Below the pieces are notes generated by a model. The model saw only the letters and a list, made by a program, of their open reading frames with translations, had not been told where the DNA came from and did not search any database. Position numbers and translations under genes: made by a program. A stretch of 64,000 nt of DNA from Lysobacterales bacterium (GTDB lineage: Bacteria; Pseudomonadota; Gammaproteobacteria; Xanthomonadales; Ahniellaceae): the NCBI GenBank assembly GCA_016721845.1, contig JADKHK010000013.1, positions 1,780,501 through 1,844,500 of the forward strand. The letters are read 5' to 3'. Below are positions 1-8,216 of this stretch, piece after piece (position 1 is the first letter of the stretch; every line of letters begins with the position of its first letter).

Positions 1-48
1 GGCAAGATCAAGGGCCGCAGCTTCCGCGTGCGCCGTATCGGGCACTGA
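1..48 (+). CDS. C-terminal end of an unidentified protein (partial)
   Basis: The first 15 codons are open and end in TGA; they encode a very basic tail (GKIKGRSFRVRRIGH). The gene starts outside the window, so the family cannot be named. It converges on the EAL gene, whose stop lies 16 nt away. Frame assignment rests only on the uninterrupted codons and plausible codon usage. Confidence 0.4.
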   Translation, partial: GKIKGRSFRVRRIGH

Positions 49-63
49 ACCGCCCGGCGCCAA

Positions 64-1296
64 TCACGCTGCTGCGGTGCCAAGTCCCGCGACGAACTTC
101 GCCGCCGGTTGCGGTCTCCCGAACAGGAAGCCCTGGGCGAGATCGCAGCCCATGTCGTGCAGGCGCGCCAGTGTCGTCTCGTCTTCGACGCCTTCGGCCA
201 CTGCCGTCAAGCCGAGGTGATGCGCAAGATCGATCATCGAATGCACCAGTCGCGCCGAGCGTGCATGCACGCCGATGTCGAGCACGAATTCCTGATCGAT
301 CTTGAGTTCGGTGGCGGGAAAACGCTTGAGGTAGGCGAACGACGAATAGCCGATGCCAAAGTCGTCGATCGAGATGCCGAAGCCGTGATCACGCAATTGG
401 CCGAGCACGATGGCACTCAGGCTCGGATCTTCCATTACCGAACTCTCGGTCACTTCCAGCACCACATCCTCGGCGGGCACGTCCCAGATCGCCAACGCGT
501 TCTGGAATTGCTCGACCAGTCCCGGTTCGTGGAACACGCGCGGACTCAGGTTGATCGAGAAGCGCAGCCGATGCCCGGCCGCGCGCGCCATGGCGCAATG
601 ACGCATCGTCGTGTTCACGCTCCAGCGCGTCAGTGACTCGATCAACCCGGTCTGTTCGGCCAGCAGCACGAAATCGGTGGGGCTGATCGCGCCATGCACG
701 TCGCTGTGCCAGCGCGCCAACGATTCGGCACCGACCACCCGGCGATGGCCGATGTCCCACAACGGCTGCAGGAACACCTCGAGGCGGTTGTTGATGATCG
801 CCTCGCGCAAGTCCACGTAGGGCGGCTCGGCGCGCCCGCTGTCCGGCTGGAACAGCTGGTACCGATCGCGCGAGTTCAGGGCCTGCGCGAAGGCGCTTTC
901 GGCTGCACGGCACAGGGATTCGGCCAGGTCGCCATGCTCGGGAAACATCGCGATGCCGATCGTCGGTACCGCCTGCTGCAACCGGTCGCCGACCAGCAGG
1001 GGTTCGCGGAACGCGCGCACCAGGCGGTTCGCTGCCAACAGGGCGTGGCCGCTCTCGCGCAGGTTCGGCAACAGCAGGGCAAACACGTTGTCGCCGACCG
1101 GAAGAATGCGATCTTGCGGTCGCAAGGCCGCGCGAATGCGGGTACGCGCCGCCGCGCTCAGGAAGTCGCCGAACAACTGGTGTTCTTCGCGATGCCGTTG
1201 CACGCGCACCAGCAGGAACGCGAAGTGCTCGTGCGCCTCGCCGGCACGCACGCGCTCGGCCTCCAGTTCGCGCAAGACATCGGTGCGGTTCAGCAT
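64..1296 (-). CDS. EAL-domain c-di-GMP phosphodiesterase with degenerate GGDEF domain
   Basis: 410-residue soluble protein expected to hydrolyse cyclic di-GMP to pGpG. Residues 1-150 resemble a GGDEF domain whose signature is degraded: GDNVF at about 68-72 replaces GGDEF, so cyclase activity is unlikely. Residues 160-405 form an EAL domain. The signature reads ESL (191-193), a tolerated variant. The other family catalytic positions are present: N in SINLS, E in LEVTES, the DD of DDFGIGYSS, K in ELKID, E in AEGVED and Q in QGFLFGRP, so activity is predicted. There is no membrane segment or recognisable sensor domain. It lies 16 nt downstream of the HD-GYP gene on the same strand, so the two are probably cotranscribed and both act on the c-di-GMP pool. 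Function is inferred from motifs. Confidence 0.88.
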   Translation of the reverse strand: MLNRTDVLRELEAERVRAGEAHEHFAFLLVRVQRHREEHQLFGDFLSAAARTRIRAALRPQDRILPVGDNVFALLLPNLRESGHALLAANRLVRAFREPLLVGDRLQQAVPTIGIAMFPEHGDLAESLCRAAESAFAQALNSRDRYQLFQPDSGRAEPPYVDLREAIINNRLEVFLQPLWDIGHRRVVGAESLARWHSDVHGAISPTDFVLLAEQTGLIESLTRWSVNTTMRHCAMARAAGHRLRFSINLSPRVFHEPGLVEQFQNALAIWDVPAEDVVLEVTESSVMEDPSLSAIVLGQLRDHGFGISIDDFGIGYSSFAYLKRFPATELKIDQEFVLDIGVHARSARLVHSMIDLAHHLGLTAVAEGVEDETTLARLHDMGCDLAQGFLFGRPQPAAKFVAGLGTAAA

Positions 1297-1312
1297 CCGG
1301 TCGGCGCCTGCA

Positions 1313-2521
1313 TCATCCGAGGTACAACTCGGTGGGATCGAGCCCGTAAGCGCCGGGCTCGAGAATGGTGGTGATCTCGCGCAGCGTGCCCTCGTCCTCG
1401 TTCTGGCCCATCAGGTCCAGTTCGATGAAATTCTCGCGCAGGACCTTGTCGGCGGTCATCAGCAGCATCACCCGCGGACGCAGCCGGCGCGCATGGTTCT
1501 GCGCCATCACGATCGCGACTTCGCCATTGGAAAGCTCGACCAGCGACCCGGTCGGATAGACGCTCAGGCATTGCATCAGCTGTTCGACCACTTCGCGCTG
1601 GAACAGCTGGTCGCCGTGCCGGTACAACTGCTGCAACGCATGGTGCGCCGAGGCGGCCTTGCGGAACACGCGCGTGCTGGTCATCGCGTCATAGGAGTCG
1701 ATCAGCCCGGCCATGCGCCCGAACAGCGGGATCTGGTTGCGCATCAACTTGTCGGGATAGCCGGAGCCATCGTGGCGCTCGTGGTGGGTCAGCACCATCT
1801 CGCGCACATCGGCATGATGGATGCCGGCTTCCTCGATGATGCGCAGGCTGTTCTCGACATGCTTGCGCACTGCTTCGGTCTCGTCCGCCGTCAGTGCCTC
1901 GGGCTTGGCGAGCAGGGATTCGTCGATCTCGGTCTTGCCGATGTCCATCAGCAAACCGCCGGTCGCGAGGTTCACCAGCACGTCCTCGGTAAACCCCATG
2001 TGCCGGCCGAAGGCTGCCGCCAGCAGACTGCAATGGACGGCATGACTGTATTCGTAGGCGTCGCGCTTGCGCAGGCTGGTGACCCAGAAATAGGCATCGG
2101 CGTTGCGCAGCACCGACTTCACCACCGGCACCACGGCGTTGCGCACGTCTTCGACACTGATCTTGTGTCCGGCCTTCACGTCGCTGAGGATCTTGGCCGC
2201 AAGATGCGATGCCTGATCATGGGCCTCGCGGGCACGCGGCAGCTCCTCATGCAGGGTGACGCTATCGACATGCTTGACGACGGTCCGCTGCCGCTCGTGT
2301 TGTCGCGGGTGCGCCATGTAGGCACGGATCGGAATCTGACTGCGCTGGACATCGACGAAGACGTGGTCGCAGTGCTTGCGCAGCACTTCGATCTGCTTCG
2401 CGTTCTGCACCATGAAGCCTTCGAGCGGGAAGGGCAGGCCCAGCCACGGCCGATCGAGCCGGTAGACGTACATCTCCGGCTTCAGATGGTCGACGTGCAC
2501 CTGTCGTTCTTCGAGTTCCAT
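1313..2521 (-). CDS. DUF3391/HD-GYP protein with altered HD motif
   Basis: 402 residues from the chosen ATG. An N-terminal DUF3391 region starts at once (VDHLKPEMYVYRLD), followed by an HD-GYP domain. HD-GYP proteins normally hydrolyse c-di-GMP using a two- or three-metal site. Here the HD doublet is Met-Asp (LLMDIGKTEI), while the other ligand-bearing segments remain: the helix His in YSHAVHCS, the His of VRKHVENS and the GYP motif HHERHDGSGYP. One metal ligand is therefore missing, and the protein may be weakly active or a c-di-GMP-responsive binding protein. An upstream in-frame start at 2566 would add 15 residues; the internal ATG was preferred because DUF3391 proteins usually begin this close to the domain. 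It precedes the EAL gene by 16 nt. Confidence 0.85.
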   Translation of the reverse strand: MELEERQVHVDHLKPEMYVYRLDRPWLGLPFPLEGFMVQNAKQIEVLRKHCDHVFVDVQRSQIPIRAYMAHPRQHERQRTVVKHVDSVTLHEELPRAREAHDQASHLAAKILSDVKAGHKISVEDVRNAVVPVVKSVLRNADAYFWVTSLRKRDAYEYSHAVHCSLLAAAFGRHMGFTEDVLVNLATGGLLMDIGKTEIDESLLAKPEALTADETEAVRKHVENSLRIIEEAGIHHADVREMVLTHHERHDGSGYPDKLMRNQIPLFGRMAGLIDSYDAMTSTRVFRKAASAHHALQQLYRHGDQLFQREVVEQLMQCLSVYPTGSLVELSNGEVAIVMAQNHARRLRPRVMLLMTADKVLRENFIELDLMGQNEDEGTLREITTILEPGAYGLDPTELYLG

Positions 2522-2669
2522 GCGCCGCCCAAGCCCAGGGTCCGCGGGTCCGCGCGAGGATGCCACGATTCCGGATGCCCGTGCGCACTGCCACTTCCGA
2601 CAGGTGCGGCGCGATGAACGGACAATTCACGCTTTGCCGATGAATCGTCGCTAGAATGCCGGCCGCTCA

Positions 2670-2746
2670 GCCCGTCGAGGGGCGCTGCAAGCCCGGCCAA
2701 GCCCGGGAACAGGCTCGACGGATGACTTTCCAACGGCGCCCGCTCA
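2670..2746 (+). promoter_or_regulatory. S-adenosylhomocysteine (SAH) riboswitch upstream of ahcY
   Basis: The leader folds like the proteobacterial SAH riboswitch. P1 pairs CCGTCGAG (2672-2679) with CTCGACGG (2714-2721). An inner stem pairs CCCGG (2692-2696) with CCGGG (2703-2707). The pseudoknot pairs GGGCGC (2680-2685) with GCGCCC (2736-2741). Family-typical segments GCGCTGCAA and CAGGCTCG are present. The element ends just before the ribosome binding site (GGAG, 2753-2756) and the ahcY ATG at 2764. The family is known to switch expression on when SAH accumulates, which suits this gene. A -10-like TAGAAT at 2652-2657 would start the RNA near 2664; no good -35 box is visible. Confidence 0.92.
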
Positions 2747-2763
2747 TCCACTGGAGTCCACCG

Positions 2764-4191
2764 ATGAACGCAGTCGTTCAAGCCATGCCGTTTAAAGATT
2801 TCAAGGTCCGCGACCTGAGCCAGGCCGAATGGGGCCGCAAGGAAATCGCCGTCGCCGAGCACGAGATGCCGGGCCTGATGTCGGTCCGCAAGAAGTACGC
2901 GAAGCAGAAGCCGCTCAAGGGCGTGCGCGTCACCGGTTCGCTGCACATGACCATCCAGACCGCGGTGCTGATCGAGACCCTGGTCGACCTCGGCGCCGAC
3001 GTGCGCTGGGCCTCCTGCAACATCTATTCGACCCAGGACCATGCCGCGGCCGCGATCGCTGCCGCGCAGGTGCCGGTGTTCGCCTGGAAGGGCGAGACGC
3101 TGGAGGAATATTGGGACTGCACGCTCGACGCCGTCACCCACCCGGGCCAGACCGGTCCGGAACTGGTCGTCGATGACGGCGGCGACGTCACCCTGCTGAT
3201 CCACAAGGGTTACGAACTCGAACAGGGCTCGGACTGGGTCAACACGCCCAGCGGTTCGCATGAAGAGCAGATCATCAAGAACCTGCTGAAGCGAGTCGCC
3301 AAGGAGCGCCCGGGTTTCTGGACCAAGGTCGTCAAGGACTGGAAGGGCGTCTCGGAAGAGACCACGACCGGCGTGCATCGCCTCTACCAGATGCTCGAAC
3401 AGGGCAAGCTGCTGGTGCCGGCGATCAACGTCAACGACTCGGTCACCAAGTCGAAGTTCGACAACCTTTACGGCTGCCGCGAATCGCTGGCCGATGGCCT
3501 GAAGCGCGCGATGGACGTGATGCTGGCCGGCAAGGTCGCGGTGGTCTGCGGCTACGGCGACGTCGGCAAGGGTTCGGCGCACAGCCTGCGTGCCTACGGC
3601 GCGCGCGTCGTGGTCACCGAAATCGATCCGATCAACGCGCTGCAGGCGTCGATGGAAGGCTTCGAAGTCAACACCGTTGAATCGACGCTGGGTCGCGGCG
3701 ACATCTACGTCACCACCACCGGCAACAAGGACGTGCTGACGCTCGAGCACATGGCGGCGATGAAGGACCAGGCCATCGTCTGCAACATCGGTCACTTCGA
3801 CAACGAGATCCAGGTCGACAAGCTCAACGCCTCGGACGCGGTCAAGCTCAACATCAAGCCGCAAGTCGACAAGTACACCTTCAAGAACGGCAACAGCATC
3901 TTCCTGCTCGCCGAAGGCCGCCTGGTCAACCTCGGTTGCGCGACCGGCCATCCGAGCTTCGTGATGTCGAACAGCTTCAGCAACCAGACGCTGGCGCAGA
4001 TCGACCTGTGGGCGAACAAGGACACGTACGAAGCCAAGGTCTACATCCTGCCGAAGAAGCTCGACGAGGAAGTCGCGCGCCTGCATCTGGAAAAGATCGG
4101 CGTGAAGCTGACCGTGCTGACCGACGACCAGGCCGCCTACCTCGGCGTCGACAAGAACGGCCCGTACAAGCCCGAGCACTATCGCTACTGA
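2764..4191 (+). CDS. ahcY: Adenosylhomocysteinase (S-adenosyl-L-homocysteine hydrolase)
   Basis: 475-residue cytosolic enzyme that reversibly splits S-adenosylhomocysteine into homocysteine and adenosine, relieving product inhibition of methyltransferases. Seen: N-terminal substrate domain with [30 protein letters not shown], the NAD-binding loop [10 protein letters not shown] (263-272), and the conserved C-terminal tail PYKPEHYRY. Length fits the bacterial family. The frame is open from 2656, but that upstream stretch is the riboswitch; the ATG at 2764 is preceded by GGAG and gives the family N-terminus. It is controlled by the SAH riboswitch and followed by a strong terminator. The methionine-cycle partner metF lies about 5.3 kb downstream. 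Confidence 0.97.
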   Translation: MNAVVQAMPFKDFKVRDLSQAEWGRKEIAVAEHEMPGLMSVRKKYAKQKPLKGVRVTGSLHMTIQTAVLIETLVDLGADVRWASCNIYSTQDHAAAAIAAAQVPVFAWKGETLEEYWDCTLDAVTHPGQTGPELVVDDGGDVTLLIHKGYELEQGSDWVNTPSGSHEEQIIKNLLKRVAKERPGFWTKVVKDWKGVSEETTTGVHRLYQMLEQGKLLVPAINVNDSVTKSKFDNLYGCRESLADGLKRAMDVMLAGKVAVVCGYGDVGKGSAHSLRAYGARVVVTEIDPINALQASMEGFEVNTVESTLGRGDIYVTTTGNKDVLTLEHMAAMKDQAIVCNIGHFDNEIQVDKLNASDAVKLNIKPQVDKYTFKNGNSIFLLAEGRLVNLGCATGHPSFVMSNSFSNQTLAQIDLWANKDTYEAKVYILPKKLDEEVARLHLEKIGVKLTVLTDDQAAYLGVDKNGPYKPEHYRY

Positions 4192-4213
4192 TCGACCGCT
4201 TCATCGTGACGAA

Positions 4214-4245
4214 CGAACGCCGCGCCGAAAGCGCGGCGTTTTCGT
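4214..4245 (+). terminator. Rho-independent terminator of ahcY
   Basis: Perfect 10-bp stem AACGCCGCGC (4216-4225) with GCGCGGCGTT (4231-4240), loop CGAAA, followed by TTTTCGTTT. It lies 25 nt after the ahcY stop and ends the riboswitch-controlled transcript. Confidence 0.88.
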
Positions 4246-4257
4246 TTCTGCGCTGGG

Positions 4258-5628
4258 TCACTCGAAACTGGATTCGAAGACGGCGTCCATGGTCACCGAG
4301 ACGCGCACGGTGCCAGAGGTGGTCCCGCAGACATCGGTCGCGCCGACGCTCAGCAAGTACTGGGCCTGTTGACCCAAAGCAGCCGGGTTGGCCACACGCA
4401 GAACGCCGTCGCTGCCGATCGAGAACACGTTCGCCACGGTGTTCCCCGCGGTGATGTTGAAGCCGCTCGCGTGCCACAGGGTCGCGCCGACCGCGCCGAC
4501 CTCGGTCCCCACCGGGTGAAACTGGCCATTGCTGCCGAACGCGTCGATCGTCAGATCCTGGATGGAGGGCATGGTCGGCGACTGGCAATAAGTCGACTCG
4601 ATGGCGCCGCGATCCGGGATGCCGTGCACCACTCGCGCGCGTCCGAAGACATCGACGCTCGGATTCGCGGCGAGGATCAAGCCCGAATCCTGGGTCTGTC
4701 CGAATTGCGGCTGCTTGACGGCGTATCCAGCGATGGTGACCGCCTCGACTTGCGGCACGCCATTCGTCAGTTAGTGCATGTCGATGGTGTAAAGGAAGTT
4801 GATGTTCGCCGCACGGAAATGGTTGTTGTCGGTCTGCGGCACATTCTCGATGTTGTCGGCGAACAGGCAGGCATCGGTCTTCGGCTGGCCATCGGTGGTC
4901 TGATTGCCGAAGGCCAGATTGTTGGCGATGATTTTCACGCCGGTCAGCCGCAAGGTGCAGTAGTTGTTGTTGATCGGATCGAGCAGGTTGTCGTAGACCG
5001 ATGAATAGACGATGCGCGAACCGCCGCGCGAGGGCGTCAGCTCGACGATGTCATTGCCACCGGTGACGCCGGTCGCCAGCAGATGGCTGACGTCGATGCG
5101 CCCGCCATACAGATAGACCGTGCTGGTGCCGCCGCGTACCTGGACGCGGTCAAGCACGAATTCGGCCGTGCTGCTGGTCGTCGAGATCAGAGAACGGATG
5201 CCGTTCTTGCCGCCGCCGGCGCGGGTGACGGTCAGGTTGCGGATCGTGTAGCTCGCCTTCGGGTCGACGAAGTAGGCCGAGTGCCGCGACACGATCAGCA
5301 CGACCGCGTCCTGGTTCTGTCCATCCAGCACGGTGTGCTGGGCACCGGGCGTCATCGTGGTGCAGTTGGCGTTCCAGCCGCCACTGATGACCAGGTCATT
5401 GTCCTCTTCCGCGGTGGTCGTGATCTGGTAGCCCCAGATATGCGGAAAGCTGACCGGGACCGCAAAGGTCTTGGTGCCACTGGTGATGCGGATGTCGTCG
5501 TCCTGATCGTTGCCGGCGGCTACATCCAGTGCCTGCTGCAACTGGCTGCCATCCTGGGCACAGAACTGGGCCGCGTCGGCCGATGCCGTCAGCACGAGCA
5601 ACAGGAACAGCAATCGACTCGCGCGCAC
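4258..5628 (-). pseudogene. Secreted right-handed beta-helix protein interrupted by one in-frame TAA
   Basis: Two open segments in the same frame (5628-4774 and 4770-4258) are separated only by a TAA at 4773-4771; read through, they give one protein of about 455 residues. It begins at a GTG (5628) behind GGAG with a signal peptide (LLFLLLVLTASADA). It continues as a repetitive beta-helix-like region (YTIRNLTVTRAGG, LRLTGVKIIANNLAFGN). After the stop comes the family-typical helix end (GLILAANPSVDVFGR, DRGAIES), a short all-beta domain, and a C-terminal FESSFE tail. The second part lacks its own convincing start. Either a recent nonsense mutation or a sequencing error explains this. Substrate or role is unknown; such proteins are usually surface-exposed or extracellular. 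Confidence 0.72.
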
Positions 5629-5765
5629 GTCATTTCTCCGATGCAGGTTGTAGTGACAGGTACGGAATCTACGCCCAAATCCGGACAATGCCGTCCGGTG
5701 CGTCGTGCCGAAGCCATTCGCCACGCGACTGGGGTATCGTTGCCGGCGCGTCGAAGGGGGATGCA

Positions 5766-6455
5766 ATGGCGTCGCCACAGGCATTCGCGGAACTGGCTCG
5801 GGCCATGCACCACGCGCGCTATCGCGAGGCCCTGGCCTTGGTCGACGCGCTGATCGTACGGATGCCCGAATCGGCCAGCCTGCGCCGGCAACGCGCCGAG
5901 TGCCTGGCGGCGATCGAGCGCGACGAAGCCGACGAACACGGTTCAGACATGCCGGCCCATGCGGTCGGCGGACCGACGCTGATCCGCGTCGATGCCACGT
6001 TGTTTTCGTTCGACCAGCAACGCGACTGCAACGCGCCGACCGCCGACCTGCGTGCGCTCAGCTTCACGCCGATGCTGGATGCCGCGTCACCCCGGTTCTC
6101 GACCTTGAGCCTCGCGCCGGTGCTGATTCGCTTCTTCGGCGACGACAGCGGCGATGGCATCGTTGTCTGCTTCTCGGCCCACCTGCGACAGCATCCCGTG
6201 CGCCTGCTGGCTTGCGTGTCGGCCTTCGATGACGGCAGCTTCGTGCTGACGCATCGCGACGGCGAATTGCCGATCGCGTCCAATGCCCAGGTCCTGGTCT
6301 GCACCCTGCCGCTGCGCGCCAGCCTGACCGAACTGGTGACGCGTCACGCCGGGCAATGCGCGATGCGCTTGCGCAACCACGGTGGCATTGCGCTGCGCCC
6401 CCTGCGAACGCTGGGGGACTGCAACGCCGTCTGGCAAGCCATTGCCGGTCACTGA
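5766..6455 (+). CDS. Uncharacterised protein, short paralogue of the downstream TPR protein
   Basis: 229 residues, starting at an ATG behind a strong AAGGGGG. Residues 5-30 (ARAMHHARYREALALVDALI) match the N-terminus of the next gene (TAFQHARYDEALALIDTLI) and look like one TPR hairpin. The C-terminal part also parallels the neighbour: LIRFFGDDSGD versus LLRFFADESGE, then VSAFDDGSF versus VSQFDDGTH. The intervening TPR array of the neighbour is absent. No signal peptide, membrane segment or catalytic motif was found. The pair is probably a tandem duplication with loss or gain of the TPR block. Function unknown. Confidence 0.75.
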   Translation: MASPQAFAELARAMHHARYREALALVDALIVRMPESASLRRQRAECLAAIERDEADEHGSDMPAHAVGGPTLIRVDATLFSFDQQRDCNAPTADLRALSFTPMLDAASPRFSTLSLAPVLIRFFGDDSGDGIVVCFSAHLRQHPVRLLACVSAFDDGSFVLTHRDGELPIASNAQVLVCTLPLRASLTELVTRHAGQCAMRLRNHGGIALRPLRTLGDCNAVWQAIAGH

Positions 6456-6578
6456 ACGGGAAAACCCTGGCCGCACCGCCGTTCAGGAGTGAAATAGCGC
6501 CTTCGGTCCAGGCTAGCCTCTTGTTTCTGCGTCAGTTTCGGCTAGGTTTGTGGTTTCCGTCACATTCCGACACAGAGC

Positions 6579-8216
6579 ATGAGCCTGCCACCCGATTTCA
6601 CCCGCTTCGCCACGGCCTTCCAGCACGCCCGTTACGACGAAGCGCTGGCCCTGATCGACACGCTGATCGGCATGCATCCGCATGCCGCTGCGCTGTATTG
6701 GCATCGCGCAAACTGTCTGGAGAAGCTCGAGCGATACGGTGATATCACGCCGGTACTGGACCAGCTGCTGAGGCTGAAGCCGGATCATGTGCCGGCCATC
6801 GTCAAACGCGCCCAGTACGACGGCGATGCCGGCGAGGCCGAACTGCGACGCGCGCTGACGCTGGACCCGAATCACGTCGAAGCCATGTCCCTGCTGTCGC
6901 GCACGCTGCGCCATCGTGACGACGGCGACACGCACCGAGCCGAGGCCGATGCCCTGCTCGACCGCGCGATCGAACTGGCGCCGATGCGCGTCGATCTGCT
7001 CGAAGCCCGCGCCACCCTGCGCCGCAGTGCCGCGACGCGCTATGACGATGGCCCGGACGATGCCGACACGCTGAAGTCCTGGAACGGCCTGCGTTACTCG
7101 CGCAGCCGGCTTGAGGACGCGCTTGACGATTATGCGACCTGCCATGCGCTGAGCGGCGAATACCGTTATGCCGTCCGCATGGGCATGATCCTCCACGACC
7201 TGGGTCGCTACGACGAGGCGCTCGCCAGTTACGACACCGCGCTGGCAACAATGGCGGCCGACGATCCGAAGCGCGAATTCATCATCGAGACGCGCGCCAA
7301 GTCGGAGAATGGCGGCGCCGGCGAGCGCGAGCAGATGGCACGCCTGATCGAATCGGGCCTGATCGGCGACGGCGGCAACCGCAGCATGAACGAGGATGTC
7401 GCGGCGCAAGCCTTGCTCGCGGCTGCGAATGCCATCCGTGCCGGCAAGTCGGTACAGGAGGCCATCGAGACGCGTGTCAGCGACGATCCGGACACGCTGA
7501 TGGCCACCAATATCGCGCAGCAGATCCTGAACGTCGCGCACGAACCGGCGCCGCGACTCGAAGTCGTCGATGCGGCCGCGTATCCGGCTTATCAGCGCAG
7601 GTTCGTCGACGCCGCGGCCCGCGACATCAAGGCCTTGGGCCTGCGCCATGTCGGCGATGCCGAGGCCAGGGGCATGTTCCTGATCCTCGGCCAGCACGTG
7701 CTGCTGCGCTTCTTCGCCGACGAGAGCGGCGAGATCGGGGTTGCCAGCTTTGCGATGAAACCGAAGTGGCCGGGCTGGATCGGTTTCCTGGTCCTGCTGC
7801 TGACCGGCAAATGGAAGGTGAATGCGATGGTGGAATGCGTCAGCCAGTTCGATGACGGCACCCATTTGTCGACGCAACTCGACAGCCCTTCGCCTTTCGA
7901 ATATGGCGGCTGCATCGACATCGAGCGCATGCCGCGCAAGACCTCGATCCGGAACCTGGTCGCCCGCCACATCGAGCGCGTCGCCGACTTCAAGCGCGCG
8001 CACCCGGCCAATGTGGCGATGGTCGCCGACGATATCGAAGGCATGGACCTGCGCTGGCGCGAGGGCCAGCGGGTCAAGCGCGACTATCGCGCCTCGATCG
8101 GCTACATCACCGAGAACGAGCTCAAGCGCCTGCTCGGCGCCCACCATGCGCGTTTCGGCGACAAGGTGAAGACACAGCTAGCGATGCTGGCCGAGGATCT
8201 GGCTGACCGCGCTTGA
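6579..8216 (+). CDS. TPR-repeat protein with uncharacterised C-terminal domain
   Basis: 545 residues. Residues 1-260 contain tetratricopeptide-like helical pairs (ARYDEALALIDTLI, AALYWHRANCLEKLERYG, GRYDEALASYDTALA). Residues 310-540 form a second domain without a recognised family, ending in basic helices. TPR regions bind proteins; no enzyme motif was seen. It is the longer member of a tandem paralogous pair with the gene ending at 6455. A promoter-like TTGTTT (6521-6526), 16 nt, TAGGTT (6543-6548) precedes it. The 3' end overlaps the convergent GGDEF gene by 39 nt. Confidence 0.8.
   Translation: MSLPPDFTRFATAFQHARYDEALALIDTLIGMHPHAAALYWHRANCLEKLERYGDITPVLDQLLRLKPDHVPAIVKRAQYDGDAGEAELRRALTLDPNHVEAMSLLSRTLRHRDDGDTHRAEADALLDRAIELAPMRVDLLEARATLRRSAATRYDDGPDDADTLKSWNGLRYSRSRLEDALDDYATCHALSGEYRYAVRMGMILHDLGRYDEALASYDTALATMAADDPKREFIIETRAKSENGGAGEREQMARLIESGLIGDGGNRSMNEDVAAQALLAAANAIRAGKSVQEAIETRVSDDPDTLMATNIAQQILNVAHEPAPRLEVVDAAAYPAYQRRFVDAAARDIKALGLRHVGDAEARGMFLILGQHVLLRFFADESGEIGVASFAMKPKWPGWIGFLVLLLTGKWKVNAMVECVSQFDDGTHLSTQLDSPSPFEYGGCIDIERMPRKTSIRNLVARHIERVADFKRAHPANVAMVADDIEGMDLRWREGQRVKRDYRASIGYITENELKRLLGAHHARFGDKVKTQLAMLAEDLADRA

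Noticed and set aside
953..2617. Long plus-strand open frame of 554 codons
   Set aside because: It is the shadow of the HD-GYP and EAL genes on the minus strand; composition is His/Gln/Arg-rich with no family features.
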